Shown: one piece after another, positions 10,553 to 21,206 of the stretch
How positions within the stretch are numbered: position 1 is the stretch's first letter
Layout: each line of letters begins with the position of its first letter
From: Clitoria ternatea
Taxonomy: Eukaryota > Streptophyta > Magnoliopsida > Fabales > Fabaceae
Assembly (NCBI GenBank): GCA_037962975.1
Contig: CM075676.1
Coordinates: forward strand, 49,028,001-49,092,000
Direction of reading: 5' to 3'
DNA: 64,000 nt
Made by a program: the position numbers and the translations under genes
Notes under the pieces: model-generated
Database searches by the model: none
What the model saw: only the letters and a program-made list of their open reading frames with translations
Told to the model about the DNA's origin: nothing

Positions 10553-11407
10553 ATGGGTTGTTGCTTCAGCAAATCCACCATCCAAGTCCAAACCACCCCA
10601 CAAACCCATCGACCACATCATGAACCACCACCTTTAGAAGAGGAATCTGTGAAAGAGGTCCTCTCTGAGACCCCCATTTCCAAGCCCCACCAAGTTCCAA
10701 ATTTGATGCCAGAAACCAAAATCCAAATGCCCGTTGTTCAAAACCCACCTGAGAAATTCGAAAAAGAGTGCCCCTTAGAAGTTTCTGAGGTTGTGTCTCA
10801 GCTTTCAGAAACATGCAGCATTACCGAGAGTTTCTCAACCGCCACTACCGCCACCGCCACAACCACCACCGCCGCCACGGTCACGGAGAAGAGAGAAGAC
10901 GACGAAGCGACCAGCAAACATAGCAGCATTGAGGGAACAACAACGAATCGCAAGTGGGACCGGTCACCGGCGAGGAAGAGGCCTCACGCCGGCGAATCTG
11001 GGAGAGAGCGAAGGGTCAAATCGCCTGCGAGGAGGCCGGAACCTTCGCCGGAGAAGAAAATCAAGGCCAGTTCGAGGGTAGTTCGTGGCAGGGAATCTAG
11101 TACGGCGGCGAATCGGAAGCGAAATGTGGGTTCCGGTGGTGTCCGGCGAGATTCCGGCGAGGTTTCTGGCCGAAGATCGAGGTCGCCTTCGTGCGCTAGG
11201 ACGGTAAGAAATGGCGGGCCGAGCAAGGTGGGTTCTAGCAGTGGTCCGAAACATGTTGTTCCGGCGAATGGGGCGGAGAAAGAGAAAGAAAAGGAGAAGG
11301 AAAAGAAAAGTGAGAATGAGGAGATTGTGGTCGAAAACGACGTCGTTTCGCCAGAAGAGTGCCTCGAGAATCCACATGTTTCTATGGAGTGCTTTATTTT
11401 TTTGTAG
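10553..11407 (+). CDS. MGCC-type putatively lipidated Ser/Arg-rich protein, 284 aa
   Basis: Intact single-exon host-type gene. The start MGCCFSKS has Gly2 and Cys3/Cys4, the pattern for N-myristoylation plus palmitoylation, so membrane anchoring is likely. Residues 20-90 are Pro/Glu-rich. Residues 95-110 are a Thr/Ala tract. Residues 133-225 are basic with SPAR, SPEK and SRSPS motifs. Residues 241-255 are a Glu-Lys repeat. The C-terminus is the hydrophobic ECFIFL. No enzymatic domain is seen, and most of the chain looks disordered. Similar single-exon plant proteins are usually named serine/arginine repetitive matrix-like, but the N-terminus argues for a membrane-associated role; function unknown. 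GC content is well above the flanks, which supports real coding. The first in-frame ATG is used (AA before it, G at +4). Minus-strand frames across it are shadows. Confidence 0.8.
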   Translation: MGCCFSKSTIQVQTTPQTHRPHHEPPPLEEESVKEVLSETPISKPHQVPNLMPETKIQMPVVQNPPEKFEKECPLEVSEVVSQLSETCSITESFSTATTATATTTTAATVTEKREDDEATSKHSSIEGTTTNRKWDRSPARKRPHAGESGRERRVKSPARRPEPSPEKKIKASSRVVRGRESSTAANRKRNVGSGGVRRDSGEVSGRRSRSPSCARTVRNGGPSKVGSSSGPKHVVPANGAEKEKEKEKEKKSENEEIVVENDVVSPEECLENPHVSMECFIFL

Positions 11408-13080
11408 AAGCAACGTAAACTTTTGTCAAATTCTAGAAGCGATTTCACATGGCGTTGCTTTCGTTTTCCCCTTTTCAGTACTACTTTTTGACTTTTTAAG
11501 CTATCACTCCTTCATCGCAAATTATTACTGTAAATAATAATTTTTCATGTGAAATGAATCCCAGAATTTTATATAATTTTACACTTATTTGTTTAAATTT
11601 ATTTTAAATGATAAGTATTTTTTAACTAAAAAGAATATTTATTTTAAATTAAATTAACAGAAGTAGAATATAAGTAGATTTTTGTTTATTTTAATAATAA
11701 TTCTAATTTATTTATTAAAAAATATTTATAAAAAAATTCTTTTTTAAAAAAACTTAAAAATAAACTTAAAGAAGTTTAGCTTTTATTTGACAGGAATAAA
11801 ATGAAGTGTAATTAAATTATGTTGTGTGTACATTGGATTTCATAATTGTGCAGTGTTCATTTGTCGAGGTACAAAAACCTATAGTAGCAATTATTAACGA
11901 AATGCACAATAAATTATAATGACAAGAATATTGAAATGAGTCAATGATACTATTATGAACATTTCAATCATTGGTTTCGGTAAATAATATATTCCTTCCC
12001 TCCTTTTATCTGCTTTCATTTTAATTTGGTGTAATTTTAAAAAATATATTAAAAATAATTAAATAATTTTAAAATACATAATTTTATTATGTAGTTTTTT
12101 AATTGAAATATATAACTTCATTATCTAATTTTCTAGTTTAAATGTATTTCTTTTTTTATTACATATTTTTATTATAATTATTTATTAAAAAACAAGAGTG
12201 TAATATAGAAAAGATAATAAATATTTTATTGAATTCTGACAGATAAAAAAAGATTACTCTTAAAATTATGTCAGAATCTTTCAATCCATTTATCTTTTTT
12301 CCAAAGAAGGGTGTGGGGAAATGAAAGAAAGTTGCTTTATTTAAATTTTTCAAAATGTTTTTTGTTTTTGTCTTTATTTTTGTTCATGTGGAGATAATGG
12401 AAATTGGAGGTTATATTATGCTGGCATTTTCTTGGTACTGGCGTTGATTTGTAGGGAAGCGTGTATAAGAAACCGTGCCTTGTGGCGCAGTGACGGATAT
12501 AAAAACTAGATTTTTTAGTTGGGGGTGGTCAAGAGAATTTCGATGAATATTAATTATTAATGGTTCATTCTTTCAATTTAATGATAGTTACTAATTAGTA
12601 TATGAATTCATGCATGGGTGTTCTTTTTAATTTTAAATTTTAAATAAAATAATAAAAAACATAATATAAATTTATTATAAGAATTAAGTTATTTTTTAAC
12701 ACAGTATTTATTTAAAATATATTTATACATAATAAATATTAATGTTTGATCATGTAAATAATATGATTTTTTATAATAATCTTATTAGTTTTATACCTAT
12801 ATATAATTTTGTAATTTTAATATGTTTTTTTTAAATTTTCATAATATATTTAACATTAAGATGTTCTAATTTAAATAGGAAAATCTTGTAACTAAAACAC
12901 TTACATTATCATGATCAAATAGTTCTTTAATATTTAATTAATTAATGTCAATAGTTAAGGATTTAACTCGCAGTCATGAGGTCAATCAATTACATTATTT
13001 TCAATACGCATTAAAGTAAAATTTTCATAGTCGGAATAAATATAATATTATGACATTAGAATATGAATTAACTATTGTGA
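11408..13080. other. AT-rich 3' flank and spacer
   Basis: 3' flank of the MGCC gene followed by very AT-rich sequence. No convincing gene, RNA or bounded repeat was seen. Confidence 0.4.
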
Positions 13081-14269
13081 CACTTATAACTCGGATCCCG
13101 AGTCCTAAGGTAATTATCTCCACATGATGAAAATTAGGGTTTTTCCTTTGATAGTTAACCCCAAGATTTGTAATTCGATTTTAACGTTGCGTATAAGCAT
13201 ACTTTAACTATCTTAACTTAATTCTAATTTAATCATTTATCATTATTAAAATTACATTATGTTACATCGAACCTCTCCATTAGGTTATCACCTACATGCA
13301 AATATTCATAAGCACGCTGTCATGCATCATAACTAACAAATTACCTACACACACTAGCATGCATCACGATCATCAAATCTATCTACCAGCATAACTAATT
13401 CAAGTTAGGTTCGATTACATCAATATTTACAAACCAAGGACAATTTGACAATAGCCAAGGAAGGCTATCAAACGCTATCTACATAAGTATATACATAACA
13501 TCAAAATGGAGTCCACACTTCCTTACATCATCAATCAACTCCTCTAAAAGGTTACCAAGTGTCTTCTTGGAAGAGTAATACTATGAATAGAATACACACA
13601 AAATAAATAAAGATCATACAAGCACATAGTTATGGCATAAGAATTCATTCAAGTGTAAGCACAAGGAAATGCGATGATATGCATATGCCAAACAACGTAA
13701 TTTCATTTAAATAGTCTTCTTATTTAGCCAATGATTTTATGATGAATCTAATATATTGGTGGTATTCACTGTAGTGTAAAATTCTCATAACATAAATCTT
13801 TTTACTGGTACCAAATCGAACGCCCCCTTGCAACACTGCCACATATTGTGACTCGGATAAACATACATTGTGTTGCAGAATGGCTCTAGAACATCTTGTC
13901 TAGAGTGTATAAGAAACCATAAGTTTCATATCGTAAGGTCATTGCTCATAACATAACTGCCTCCCACTAGACTGACAATCAAAGGACCTCTACATCCTAA
14001 GACGCGTCTTTTATTAAATGATGCATTGCTTATGGTTATATTTCATTTTATCACATATTGAATCTTAAATTAATAATTCATGGTCATCACATCATCATTT
14101 ACACTCCATAAGGGATACATACCTCAACCCCACACATATATCATTCCCATCTCATATAAATATAACATTAATATCATTAACTAGGGTTAGGGAAATGTCC
14201 CATATAATTTGAGGCAGGGTAATCAATTATCACATATAATGTAATCCTAAAAATCCTATTCTAGTAAAT

Positions 14270-14500
14270 CAGGTCTATAATCAATTACCAGATTCTGGAT
14301 AATCGATTAATTAACAGATAGAGAATTGGTAATCGATTACTAAGATCATGGTAATTGATTACTTGACAGACAAGGATATGGTAATCGATTACTTAGGTCA
14401 TGGTAATCGATTACTTGGCAGACAGGGATTTGGTAATCGATTACTTGGCAAATAGGGATTTGGTAATTGATTACCACGACCATAGTAATCGATTATCCTA
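14270..14500. repeat. GTAATCGATTAC palindromic repeat cluster
   Basis: Seven to nine copies of the palindrome GTAATCGATTAC or close variants, about 30 bp apart, separated by TTGGCAGACAGGGATTTG-type spacers. The clearest copies are near 14330, 14380, 14402, 14432 and 14487. Confidence 0.8.
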
Positions 14501-14726
14501 TGCAAAACATGCATATAATAGCAGAAAATGCAGATTTGACCAATTTAAAGTTATGCAATCCAATATGCACTTAAGTTGATCATAGGCAACTTGTTATGTC
14601 ATCTCAATCATGTAATTCACTATACAATTTCAATATGTGCATACATTTAAGTATACTCATTCCACTTCATGCATCATTACCTCCAATCCATATTCCATCC
14701 CATTCAATATAATTCACTATTTCCAT

Positions 14727-14729
<3 letters not shown>

Positions 14730-14761
<32 letters not shown>
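14730..14761. repeat. (TA)n microsatellite
   Basis: An uninterrupted TA dinucleotide run of about 16 units. Confidence 0.95.
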
Positions 14762-14763
<2 letters not shown>

Positions 14764-15466
14764 TACCAATTCAATACAAAAATGTCATTTTCACTATTGT
14801 AACATGACCACTCCATTTACCAAATTCTCATAATCATATTGAACAAATTTAACACATCCAATATGCCATTTCCTACGTTTCTCAACAATGCCCACCTATA
14901 ATGTTTCAAGCTTTCAACATTCTACCAATTCAACACATAACTATCATTTTAGCTACTAAACCACATTTCTAACATCCCTACAGAAAGTTACATAAAATCC
15001 CCTAATTTAATAGCAAATCCTTATTCCTATACTTTTATACCCGATTACTCCCAAATTACACTCTCACAATCTCAATAACTTTAAGGTTTCAACATTTATC
15101 TACTATCATACCTTTAATTTCAAGCATGCAATCCTACCACTCTATACCTATTCACAATAGAGTCTACTCTTTATTACCTTAAAGGAGACAATTATGAGGT
15201 TGTGAGCTCCTCTTAGAATTAGCTCTAATCTACAAAAAAATAATATTCAAATCACACATGATTAACAAACCAACCATAACCATAATAACTAGCTACTTCA
15301 TAAATACTCAAAATACTCAAGAACACTAGGAATGCAATGAATTGAAGGAAATAACAGTTTGCGAGAGTTTCAACTTACCGATTGAAAACCAAATATAGGG
15401 CTTTGAGTTTCTTTCCCCAAATTGAACACCACAAGCACATCTACAAGTGCAAAATATAGATATAAA

Positions 15467-15691
15467 CACTAGATGTAAGCACGGTTAAAAGGAAACAACG
15501 TTAATAAAATGTGCGGTGGTATTTTTGAAATTTTTAGGAAAACACTATAAACATAGTTTAGAGATAATTGTGGTTAAAATATAATATAACCACGGTTAGA
15601 AGGGCACCATGTTAATATGGTTTAAGGATTAAGGTTTATTTATTTTGGTAAAACATTTAAACTCGGTTGCCCTTTTAACCGTGGTTATATC
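15467..15691 (+). mobile_element. Putative 5' end of the CACTA element
   Basis: CACTAGATGTAAGCACGGTT begins at 15467 and is followed by repeated subterminal phrases in both orientations (CACGGTTAAAAGG, CCACGGTTAGAAGG, CCTTTTAACCGTGGTTATAT). The same phrase type continues immediately past the nested insertions at 44154-44270 (ACTATGGTTATATCTTTT). CACTA transposons carry such subterminal repeats. The transposase remnants at 45517-46158 and 56235-58473 would belong to it. The exact terminus is uncertain because the opposite end lies outside the window. Confidence 0.5.
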
Positions 15692-16314
15692 TGTAACACC
15701 CTTATTTTTATTTTTATATTAAAATTTTGAAGGAATTAAATTATGGTTCTTTAGAACTTTTTAATCTACTATTATTTATGATGTTTTGGAATTTTTGGGA
15801 ATTTTTGAATTATTTTAATAAAATAATATTTTTTAAATAATTTTAAATTCATAAAAGTGACTTAAAATTAAAAATATTTATAAGAAAATAAAGTTAAATT
15901 ATAAAAAAATTTTCTAAAATCTATTTCAAGTAGACTTATCTAAAAATGATCAGTTTGAGAAAAATCTTGATTTTTTCCAATCGTTAAAAAATTGGAAACG
16001 TATCAATAAATTTTTATTAACAGAAAATTTTAGATTTTCAAAATTTAAACTTTATAATACTTATTATAAAATTAGTGAGGACTGATATAATATCGCTAAA
16101 TTTCAAAAAGGATTGATTTTGAATATTTAAAATATACCAAGTGAAAGGTTACTATTTGGCTTAATAATTCAGCTGACATTTACTATACAAAACACTGTGC
16201 ATGTACGAAATTTTCAAAAGATGCATAGTAACCAGGATTGAATTTTCAAAAAATGCACAGTACTTTTATATTAAAATAATGGAATCCATAGTAATTTTCC
16301 TTCCTATAAATACC

Positions 16315-16322
16315 GAAGGAAT
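16315..16322 (+). promoter_or_regulatory. TATA box of solo LTR B
   Basis: TATAAATA in the CCTATAAATACCGAAGGA context, which is also found in inverted form in both LTRs of the minus-sense element further right. Confidence 0.6.
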
Positions 16323-17352
16323 TCTTCTTTAGAATTCACAGTTTCAGATTAAGTTTTCTTAATATAGTAGTGCTAGTGAGATAGTGGTGGAAGTAAGAGA
16401 GAGAAATAAATTTTTTTGGAAGAAGGTTCTGCTAAAATCCTAAGAACTCGAAGACGAGGCGTGCACGGATTTACAATAACGAATCAGTATACAAGAGGTA
16501 AGGGGGTGAGATAAGAATATAATATGAAAAGACATAAAAATAATGGGAGGAGTCCCCTACTCCCTTTAAATTTAATAATATTATTATTTTAAAATATTAA
16601 CTCTTTAACTTAAAATTTATAATAAATTTTAAATTAAATATCTGATGTAACTAACCCTAACATACCTATGGAAGGACCTGTACTTTTATAACCTATGCAA
16701 GGACTTGGACCACTATGACCCATATGGACTGAACTATACCTATGCAAGGACTGTATTATATGGACTTACATAGACCTATGCGAGGAATTGACCAAAAGAA
16801 CTCAAAATCAACTATATTAATAACCATTTAAATTTTTGAATTATGATATGTATTTGTGAACACCTATTTTTGTCCGGTAAAATATATATTAAGACATGTA
16901 AAAAAAAGTAGAAAAAAAAAGAAAAAAAAAAGAAAAAAAAGAGTTTATTTGTCCTAGAATCCGGAGTCAATGTTGACTGCATTAACCGGGGTCCTAGCAC
17001 GGTCTCATGACCGGTGTTACCTTATTAGTTCTAAGCTCGTACAGCCTCAGTGGAGTACGGTATTTTACACCTCAGTTCGGTGGGAATCCGAGGTTCTTCA
17101 AGTTAAAACTGATGTGTTAATCCGTACTTGAACTTCAAGACACACCAGAGGTAAACCTGCAGGAGATTCCCCAATGCTTAATATTTAACCGAGGTGAAGA
17201 AAAATGTCCATAGTTGACCAATGATTTCAGACCCCGATTATGACTTACCAGTTCTCATTGGTGACGCGGTACAGTGCTTAGAACCTCGTCCAGTCCAGAT
17301 TGCCACCCCGGATCATATTTTTTTTAAAAATATATTATTAAATATTGTATAG

Positions 17353-17363
17353 TGACCGTTGGA
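17353..17363 (-). promoter_or_regulatory. MSA-type (AACGG core) element upstream of the Ogre micropeptide
   Basis: Minus-strand TCCAACGGTCA is a perfect match to the plant mitosis-specific activator consensus YCYAACGGYYA, bound by three-repeat MYB (MYB3R) factors. It lies 22 bp upstream of the TATA box at 17385. The identical site recurs in the 3' LTR. Confidence 0.5.
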
Positions 17364-17384
17364 ATAGTAACCCTTCCCCATTTC

Positions 17385-17391
17385 TATAAAT
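17385..17391 (+). promoter_or_regulatory. TATA box of the Ogre micropeptide ORF (5' LTR)
   Basis: TATAAAT followed by a C/T-rich leader of about 65 nt without ATG, then the micropeptide start. It is distinct from the downstream TATA near 18083. Confidence 0.55.
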
Positions 17392-17457
17392 ACCCAATCC
17401 CTCTTCATTTCCTACCACACCTCTCATTTCATCAATTCTCTTCATTTCTCTCAAGCA

Positions 17458-17592
17458 ATGACTGATGGATGCCGAAGCCAAGAGGAAAGAATAAGGGAGG
17501 GAAGACGATGTTTTGTGACTACCTTTTTACTCCTTATAGTGTGGGTAGTAATTTATATTTATTGGATATTTTATATATTTCCATATATGTAA
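17458..17592 (+). CDS. Single-pass membrane micropeptide (44 aa) in Ogre 1 5' LTR
   Basis: ATG at 17458, TAA at 17590-17592. Residues 6-15 are RSQEERIREG and residues 16-18 RRC. From about 19 to 41 the chain is uninterrupted hydrophobic (VTTFLLLIVW, then Ile/Tyr/Trp/Phe-rich), with Pro42 just after. This predicts one membrane helix with a positively charged N-terminal tail, probably cytosolic. It aligns gaplessly over 42 residues to the ORF at 50533-50682 in a different retroelement (identities include Met1, Arg6, Ser7, Glu9, Glu10, Arg11, Arg13, Gly15, Val20, Thr21, Trp36, Ile37, Pro42). Promoter features precede it (MSA site, TATA). The second residue is Thr here and Ala in the 3' LTR copy. 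I do not recognise the family; this is a possible micropeptide, and expression is unknown. Confidence 0.5.
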   Translation: MTDGCRSQEERIREGRRCFVTTFLLLIVWVVIYIYWIFYIFPYM

Positions 17593-17629
17593 TAAATAAT
17601 TTATGTTTCCATTTGTACCTTTAAATAAA

Positions 17630-17945
17630 AGGCCCCAAAAAAAAAATCAGAAAAATAAATGGGCAAAAAAAAAATCAGAAAAAAAAATAAAAAAATAAAA
17701 AAAAATAAAAAAACGAAAATAAAAAAAATAAAAATAAATAAAAAGGGCCAAAAAAAGAAAAGAAAAAGAAAAAAAAAGAGAAAAAAAGGGCCCAAACAAA
17801 AAAAAAACAAAACAAAAAAAACTAAAAAAAAACCCAAAAAAAAATAAAAACAAAAAAAAAGAAATGGGCCCAAAAAAAAAGTCCAAAAAAAAGTTTAAAA
17901 AAAAATGAAAATTAAAAAAAAGAAAAAGAAAAAGAAAAAGGGGTT
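17630..17945 (+). repeat. A/G-only low-complexity tract in U3
   Basis: About 300 bp almost free of T on the plus strand, mostly A-runs with AGAAAA and AAGGGCCCAAAA interruptions. It is copied at 39870-40170 with many run-length changes. Lys-rich and Phe-rich frames here are composition artefacts. Confidence 0.85.
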
Positions 17946-18419
17946 ACGGTGGTTTTTAGTGGTGGGCCCTGGTTTGATTGGATAATTGGAGAAAATTGGG
18001 GAAATTGACATGGAATTTGGACAAATTGAAAAAGTAAGAAAGTGATGTCTTTTAGGGAGGATCCAATGCCAATTTCCTTCTATAAATAGAAGGTGATATT
18101 GAGGCATTTTGGAGGAAGAAGAGGAAAAAGAGGGGAAAGAGTGTTAAATTTTTGTGAGAATTTTTAGAAGTTTGGTTTTTCAAAAATTACTTTGTGTAAT
18201 CTTAGTTAGGAAAATGAGTGCACCACTCTTGTTTGTCTTAGTATGTGAGTTTTTGTGAGCTAAAATACTGTCTAAGTGTTGTAACCGGTATCCAAATACC
18301 TTCAAATCAAGTCCAAACAAAGCCAAAAGCAAAGGAAATCTACACAAAATTGATTTCCCGACTTCCGTTCTAGTTTCTCTGTAATTGATCTTGTACCAAG
18401 GTATTTTTTATTAATACAA

Positions 18420-19465
18420 AGTTGTTTATTTATATTTATTTATTCGTCTTATTTAATTGTTATTTATTTTTCTGCACTTTTATTTTTCTTTATTTATATT
18501 CAAGCACTTTATTTTCCTGCACTTTATTTTTCTGCAGTTATTTATCTCTTTATTTATTTTTATGCATCTCCATCTTTATTTATTTATTTGTACCTTTATT
18601 TTTCCTTATTTATTTTTTTTTACACTTTTATTCCTCTTTATTTACTTTTCTGCACTTTTATTATTGTTAATTTATTTTTCTGCACTTTATTTATCCGCAC
18701 TTTATATTTCTGCAATTATTAGTTCATTTTTTTTATTTTTTACATTTTTATCTTTATTTATTTATTTTTATACCCTTTTATTTTATTTATTTACTTTCCC
18801 GTCCCTTTAGTTTTATTATTTACTTTTCTGCCCATTTATTTTCATGTATTTACTTTTATACCCCTTTATTTTTGTTATTTATATTTCTGCCCCTTTATTT
18901 TCATGTATTTACTTTTCCGCCCCTTTATTTTTGTTATTTACATTTCTGCCCTTTTATTTTCATGTATTTACTTTTTAGCCCCGTTATTTTGATTATTTAC
19001 ATTTCTGCCCCTTTATTTACATGTATTTACTTTTCTGCCCCTTTATTTTTGCTATTTACTTTTCTGCCCTTTATTTTCATGTATTTACTTTTTTGCCCCT
19101 TTATTTTTGTTATTTACATCTCTGCCCCTTTATTTTCATGTATTTGCTTTCCTGTCCCTTTTATTTTTGTTATTTACTTTTCTGCTGCTTTATTTTTGTT
19201 ATTTACTTTTCTGCTCCTTTATTTTTTTTATTATTTATTTTTCTGTCCCTTTATTTTATGTATTTATTTTTTCTGCTCTTTTATTTTTATGTATTTATTG
19301 TTATGTCTATTTTTATTTTTTATTTTTTTTGAACATTTTATTTTTTTTTTCTACCTTTATTTTTTATTTTATTATTATTATTTATTCTCTATACTTTTTA
19401 TTTTTAGTTATTTATCTTTTTGCTTTCTTTTATCTTTCTACACTTTCTATTTATTTATTTACGTT
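18420..19465 (+). repeat. T-rich degenerate tandem repeats (TTTACTTTTCTGCCCCTTTA)
   Basis: Repeats of about 27-60 bp built around TTATTTTTGTTATTTACTTTTCTGCCCC; the clearest copies lie between 18800 and 19260. The array is mirrored at 40656-41705 in the 3' LTR. The long Phe/Leu/Tyr frames are artefacts. Confidence 0.8.
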
Positions 19466-20400
19466 TGACCATGTTAATAGTTTATAAATATGTATATATA
19501 TATATATATACATAATTATCCATTTTTATTATGGTCATGATTTCCTATTATTTTCTCTTAGTAACCTTTTAATAATTAAGAAAAAATTATTTTTATAAAA
19601 AATAAAAAAATCAAGACTAATAAATAGTGTGTTATTTATTCATTCATTTTTCTCTTAAATTTAAGATGTGATTAATTTAGATGAGACATCTTATTAATCT
19701 TATTTTTTTAAAAAGATAATTAAATAATATTCCTTGTCAATTTTAATTAATTAAGTGTATTATATTTCTTTATCTTCATGTTGATGTGTTTAATTTAATT
19801 TTTTTTTCTCTTATCTTTATTTATTTATTTATTTATTTTGAACTTTATATTTCTCAATAAAAATCAATTTTTTTTACTAGAAAATAAGTAAGACAAGACG
19901 TCTTATTTTTTTTATTTTTTTTATCTTTTTATTTTTATAGTCTTTTAATCATTTGTTTATTTATTTTCTTAGAACTAAAAAACAACAAACATAGGAGATG
20001 TATTTTTTTACTATCTTTGTTTTATTCATATTTATATATTTTTTTATTATGTATATTATTTATGATTGTTTTATGAAGGATGAAATATTTGATAATCATT
20101 TTTTTAAATTATGCATGATCAATTTGGGTAACCGTTTTTTACGGACAGTGTGGGGTGCTAATACCTTCCCCTCCTGTAATTCGACTCCCGGACTAAACAG
20201 AATCTTATTTTTTTAAAACAAAAAAAAACCAGTGCTATTTAAAGGTTTTCCTAATATTTTCCTTAATAAATATTGGTGGCGACTCCTTGAACCCTTTATT
20301 TTTTAGGCTTCTCAAGAGCCTCACTTCAATGCAGTTTCAATTTTCTTTTATTTGTCTTTAACCAGTCCGCGTCGTGCGTCGGGACGCCGGTCGCGACAGA

Positions 20401-20418
20401 TGGCGACTTCACTGGGGA
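20401..20418 (+). other. Primer binding site of Ogre 1 (tRNA-Arg type)
   Basis: TGGCGACTTCACTGGGGA two bases after the LTR end. It is complementary to the 3' end of a plant tRNA-Arg, the primer reported for Ogre elements, with one mismatch relative to the site of element 2 (TGGCGACTCCACTGGGGA). Confidence 0.75.
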
Positions 20419-21206
20419 TATTTTGCGAGTCAAGCCCGTTAAATTGATCTTGTGTATTTTGTTGATTGTTAATTATTTCATCCTTTATATTTATTTGTTA
20501 TGTTATTCTTGTTGTTTATCTAATCTTCCATTAATTTTAGATTTTATACTTTTTTTTTTTACTTCTTTATTGCCTTAATTTAGAACCTTAGGGTAGAAGA
20601 CATGTGATATTTATTTTGCTTTATGTTTGTTCATTGTGAAGAATGGGTAAAAATCCAGGTATGAATGCCCCACACACTTCACATTCACCATAATGCACAC
20701 ACTATTAGAAGGGACCCTATTCCCGGGCCCCGCAAAAGACATAGGCTAGGGGAGATTATTAGCGGTGTCATTTAGGACGAGACGTCCTACCATGATTCGC
20801 GTGAAAATCTCAGCCGGGGTGTTATCTTAGTTATGATGTCCGCACTAAGTAGGATTCCCTACTTTTTGCATAAGACTCATAGCTAAAGATCAGAGCTCCG
20901 GTGACCTTCTTAGAACTAATTAGAACAATTACCTTTTGAAGAAACACGATTAAATAGCCTTAGAGCCAATTAGGTGGTTACCTTGTCTAAGACACAATTG
21001 GGCAGACATTCCTTTTATCTTTTATTCATTTGCACGAAGTTTTTTTTTTAAAAAAATCAAAAATGTATATTTTCTATACTTAAGTCATGATAAATATTAT
21101 CACACTCTTATGTGAGGATATTTATCAAACTGTTTTCTTTGTTAATCTGATTTATTTATTTCTTTTGTTAAAGGTGAAATTTAAACATCGGTAAGTATCA
21201 CTAAAA
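20419..21206 (+). other. Ogre 1 leader between PBS and ORF1
   Basis: Non-coding. It includes a GGGCCC-containing block and GGACGAGACGTCC (20778-20790), counterparts of which are also found in element 2. Confidence 0.5.

Larger units (their letters stand above)
13081..15466. repeat. Non-coding repetitive region (probable decayed LTR, minus sense)
   Basis: No long open frames. The segment 15350-15450, read on the minus strand, resembles a plant LTR transcript start region (a GGGAAAGAAACTCAAAGCC stretch in an intron-like GGTAAGTTG context). With the internal GTAATCGATTAC repeats this suggests an old legume LTR element in minus orientation, but termini could not be fixed. Confidence 0.3.
16855..20398 (+). 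repeat. Ogre 1, 5' LTR
   Basis: A 3544-bp LTR. Contents in order: short A-rich start; GC-richer block with an MSA site, TATA and micropeptide ORF (17353-17592); a nearly pure A/G tract (about 17630-17940); a second TATA (CTATAAATAGAAGG near 18083), which is the more likely start of the genomic transcript; a long T-rich region with degenerate repeats (18420-19460); and a conserved U5 block GGGGTGCTAATACCTTCCCC (20152-20171). It ends GGTCGCGACA two bases before the PBS. Confidence 0.92.

Noticed and set aside
10566..11448. Long minus-strand frames opposite the MGCC gene
   Set aside because: Shadow frames of a GC-rich coding sequence with Ser/Arg/Glu/Lys-rich codons; the plus-strand frame has the coherent N- and C-terminal motifs.
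17601..17886. Phe-rich and Lys-rich open frames in the Ogre LTR (also 39882-40343)
   Set aside because: They follow directly from the A/G-only tract on both strands, have no domain and vary with homopolymer length between the two LTRs.
18422..19487. Long Phe/Leu/Tyr frames, apparently multi-pass membrane proteins (also 40658-41711)
   Set aside because: Products of T-rich tandem repeats open in several frames at once; no stable start and frames differ between LTR copies. Unlike the 44-aa ORF, they have no charged motif or related sequence elsewhere.
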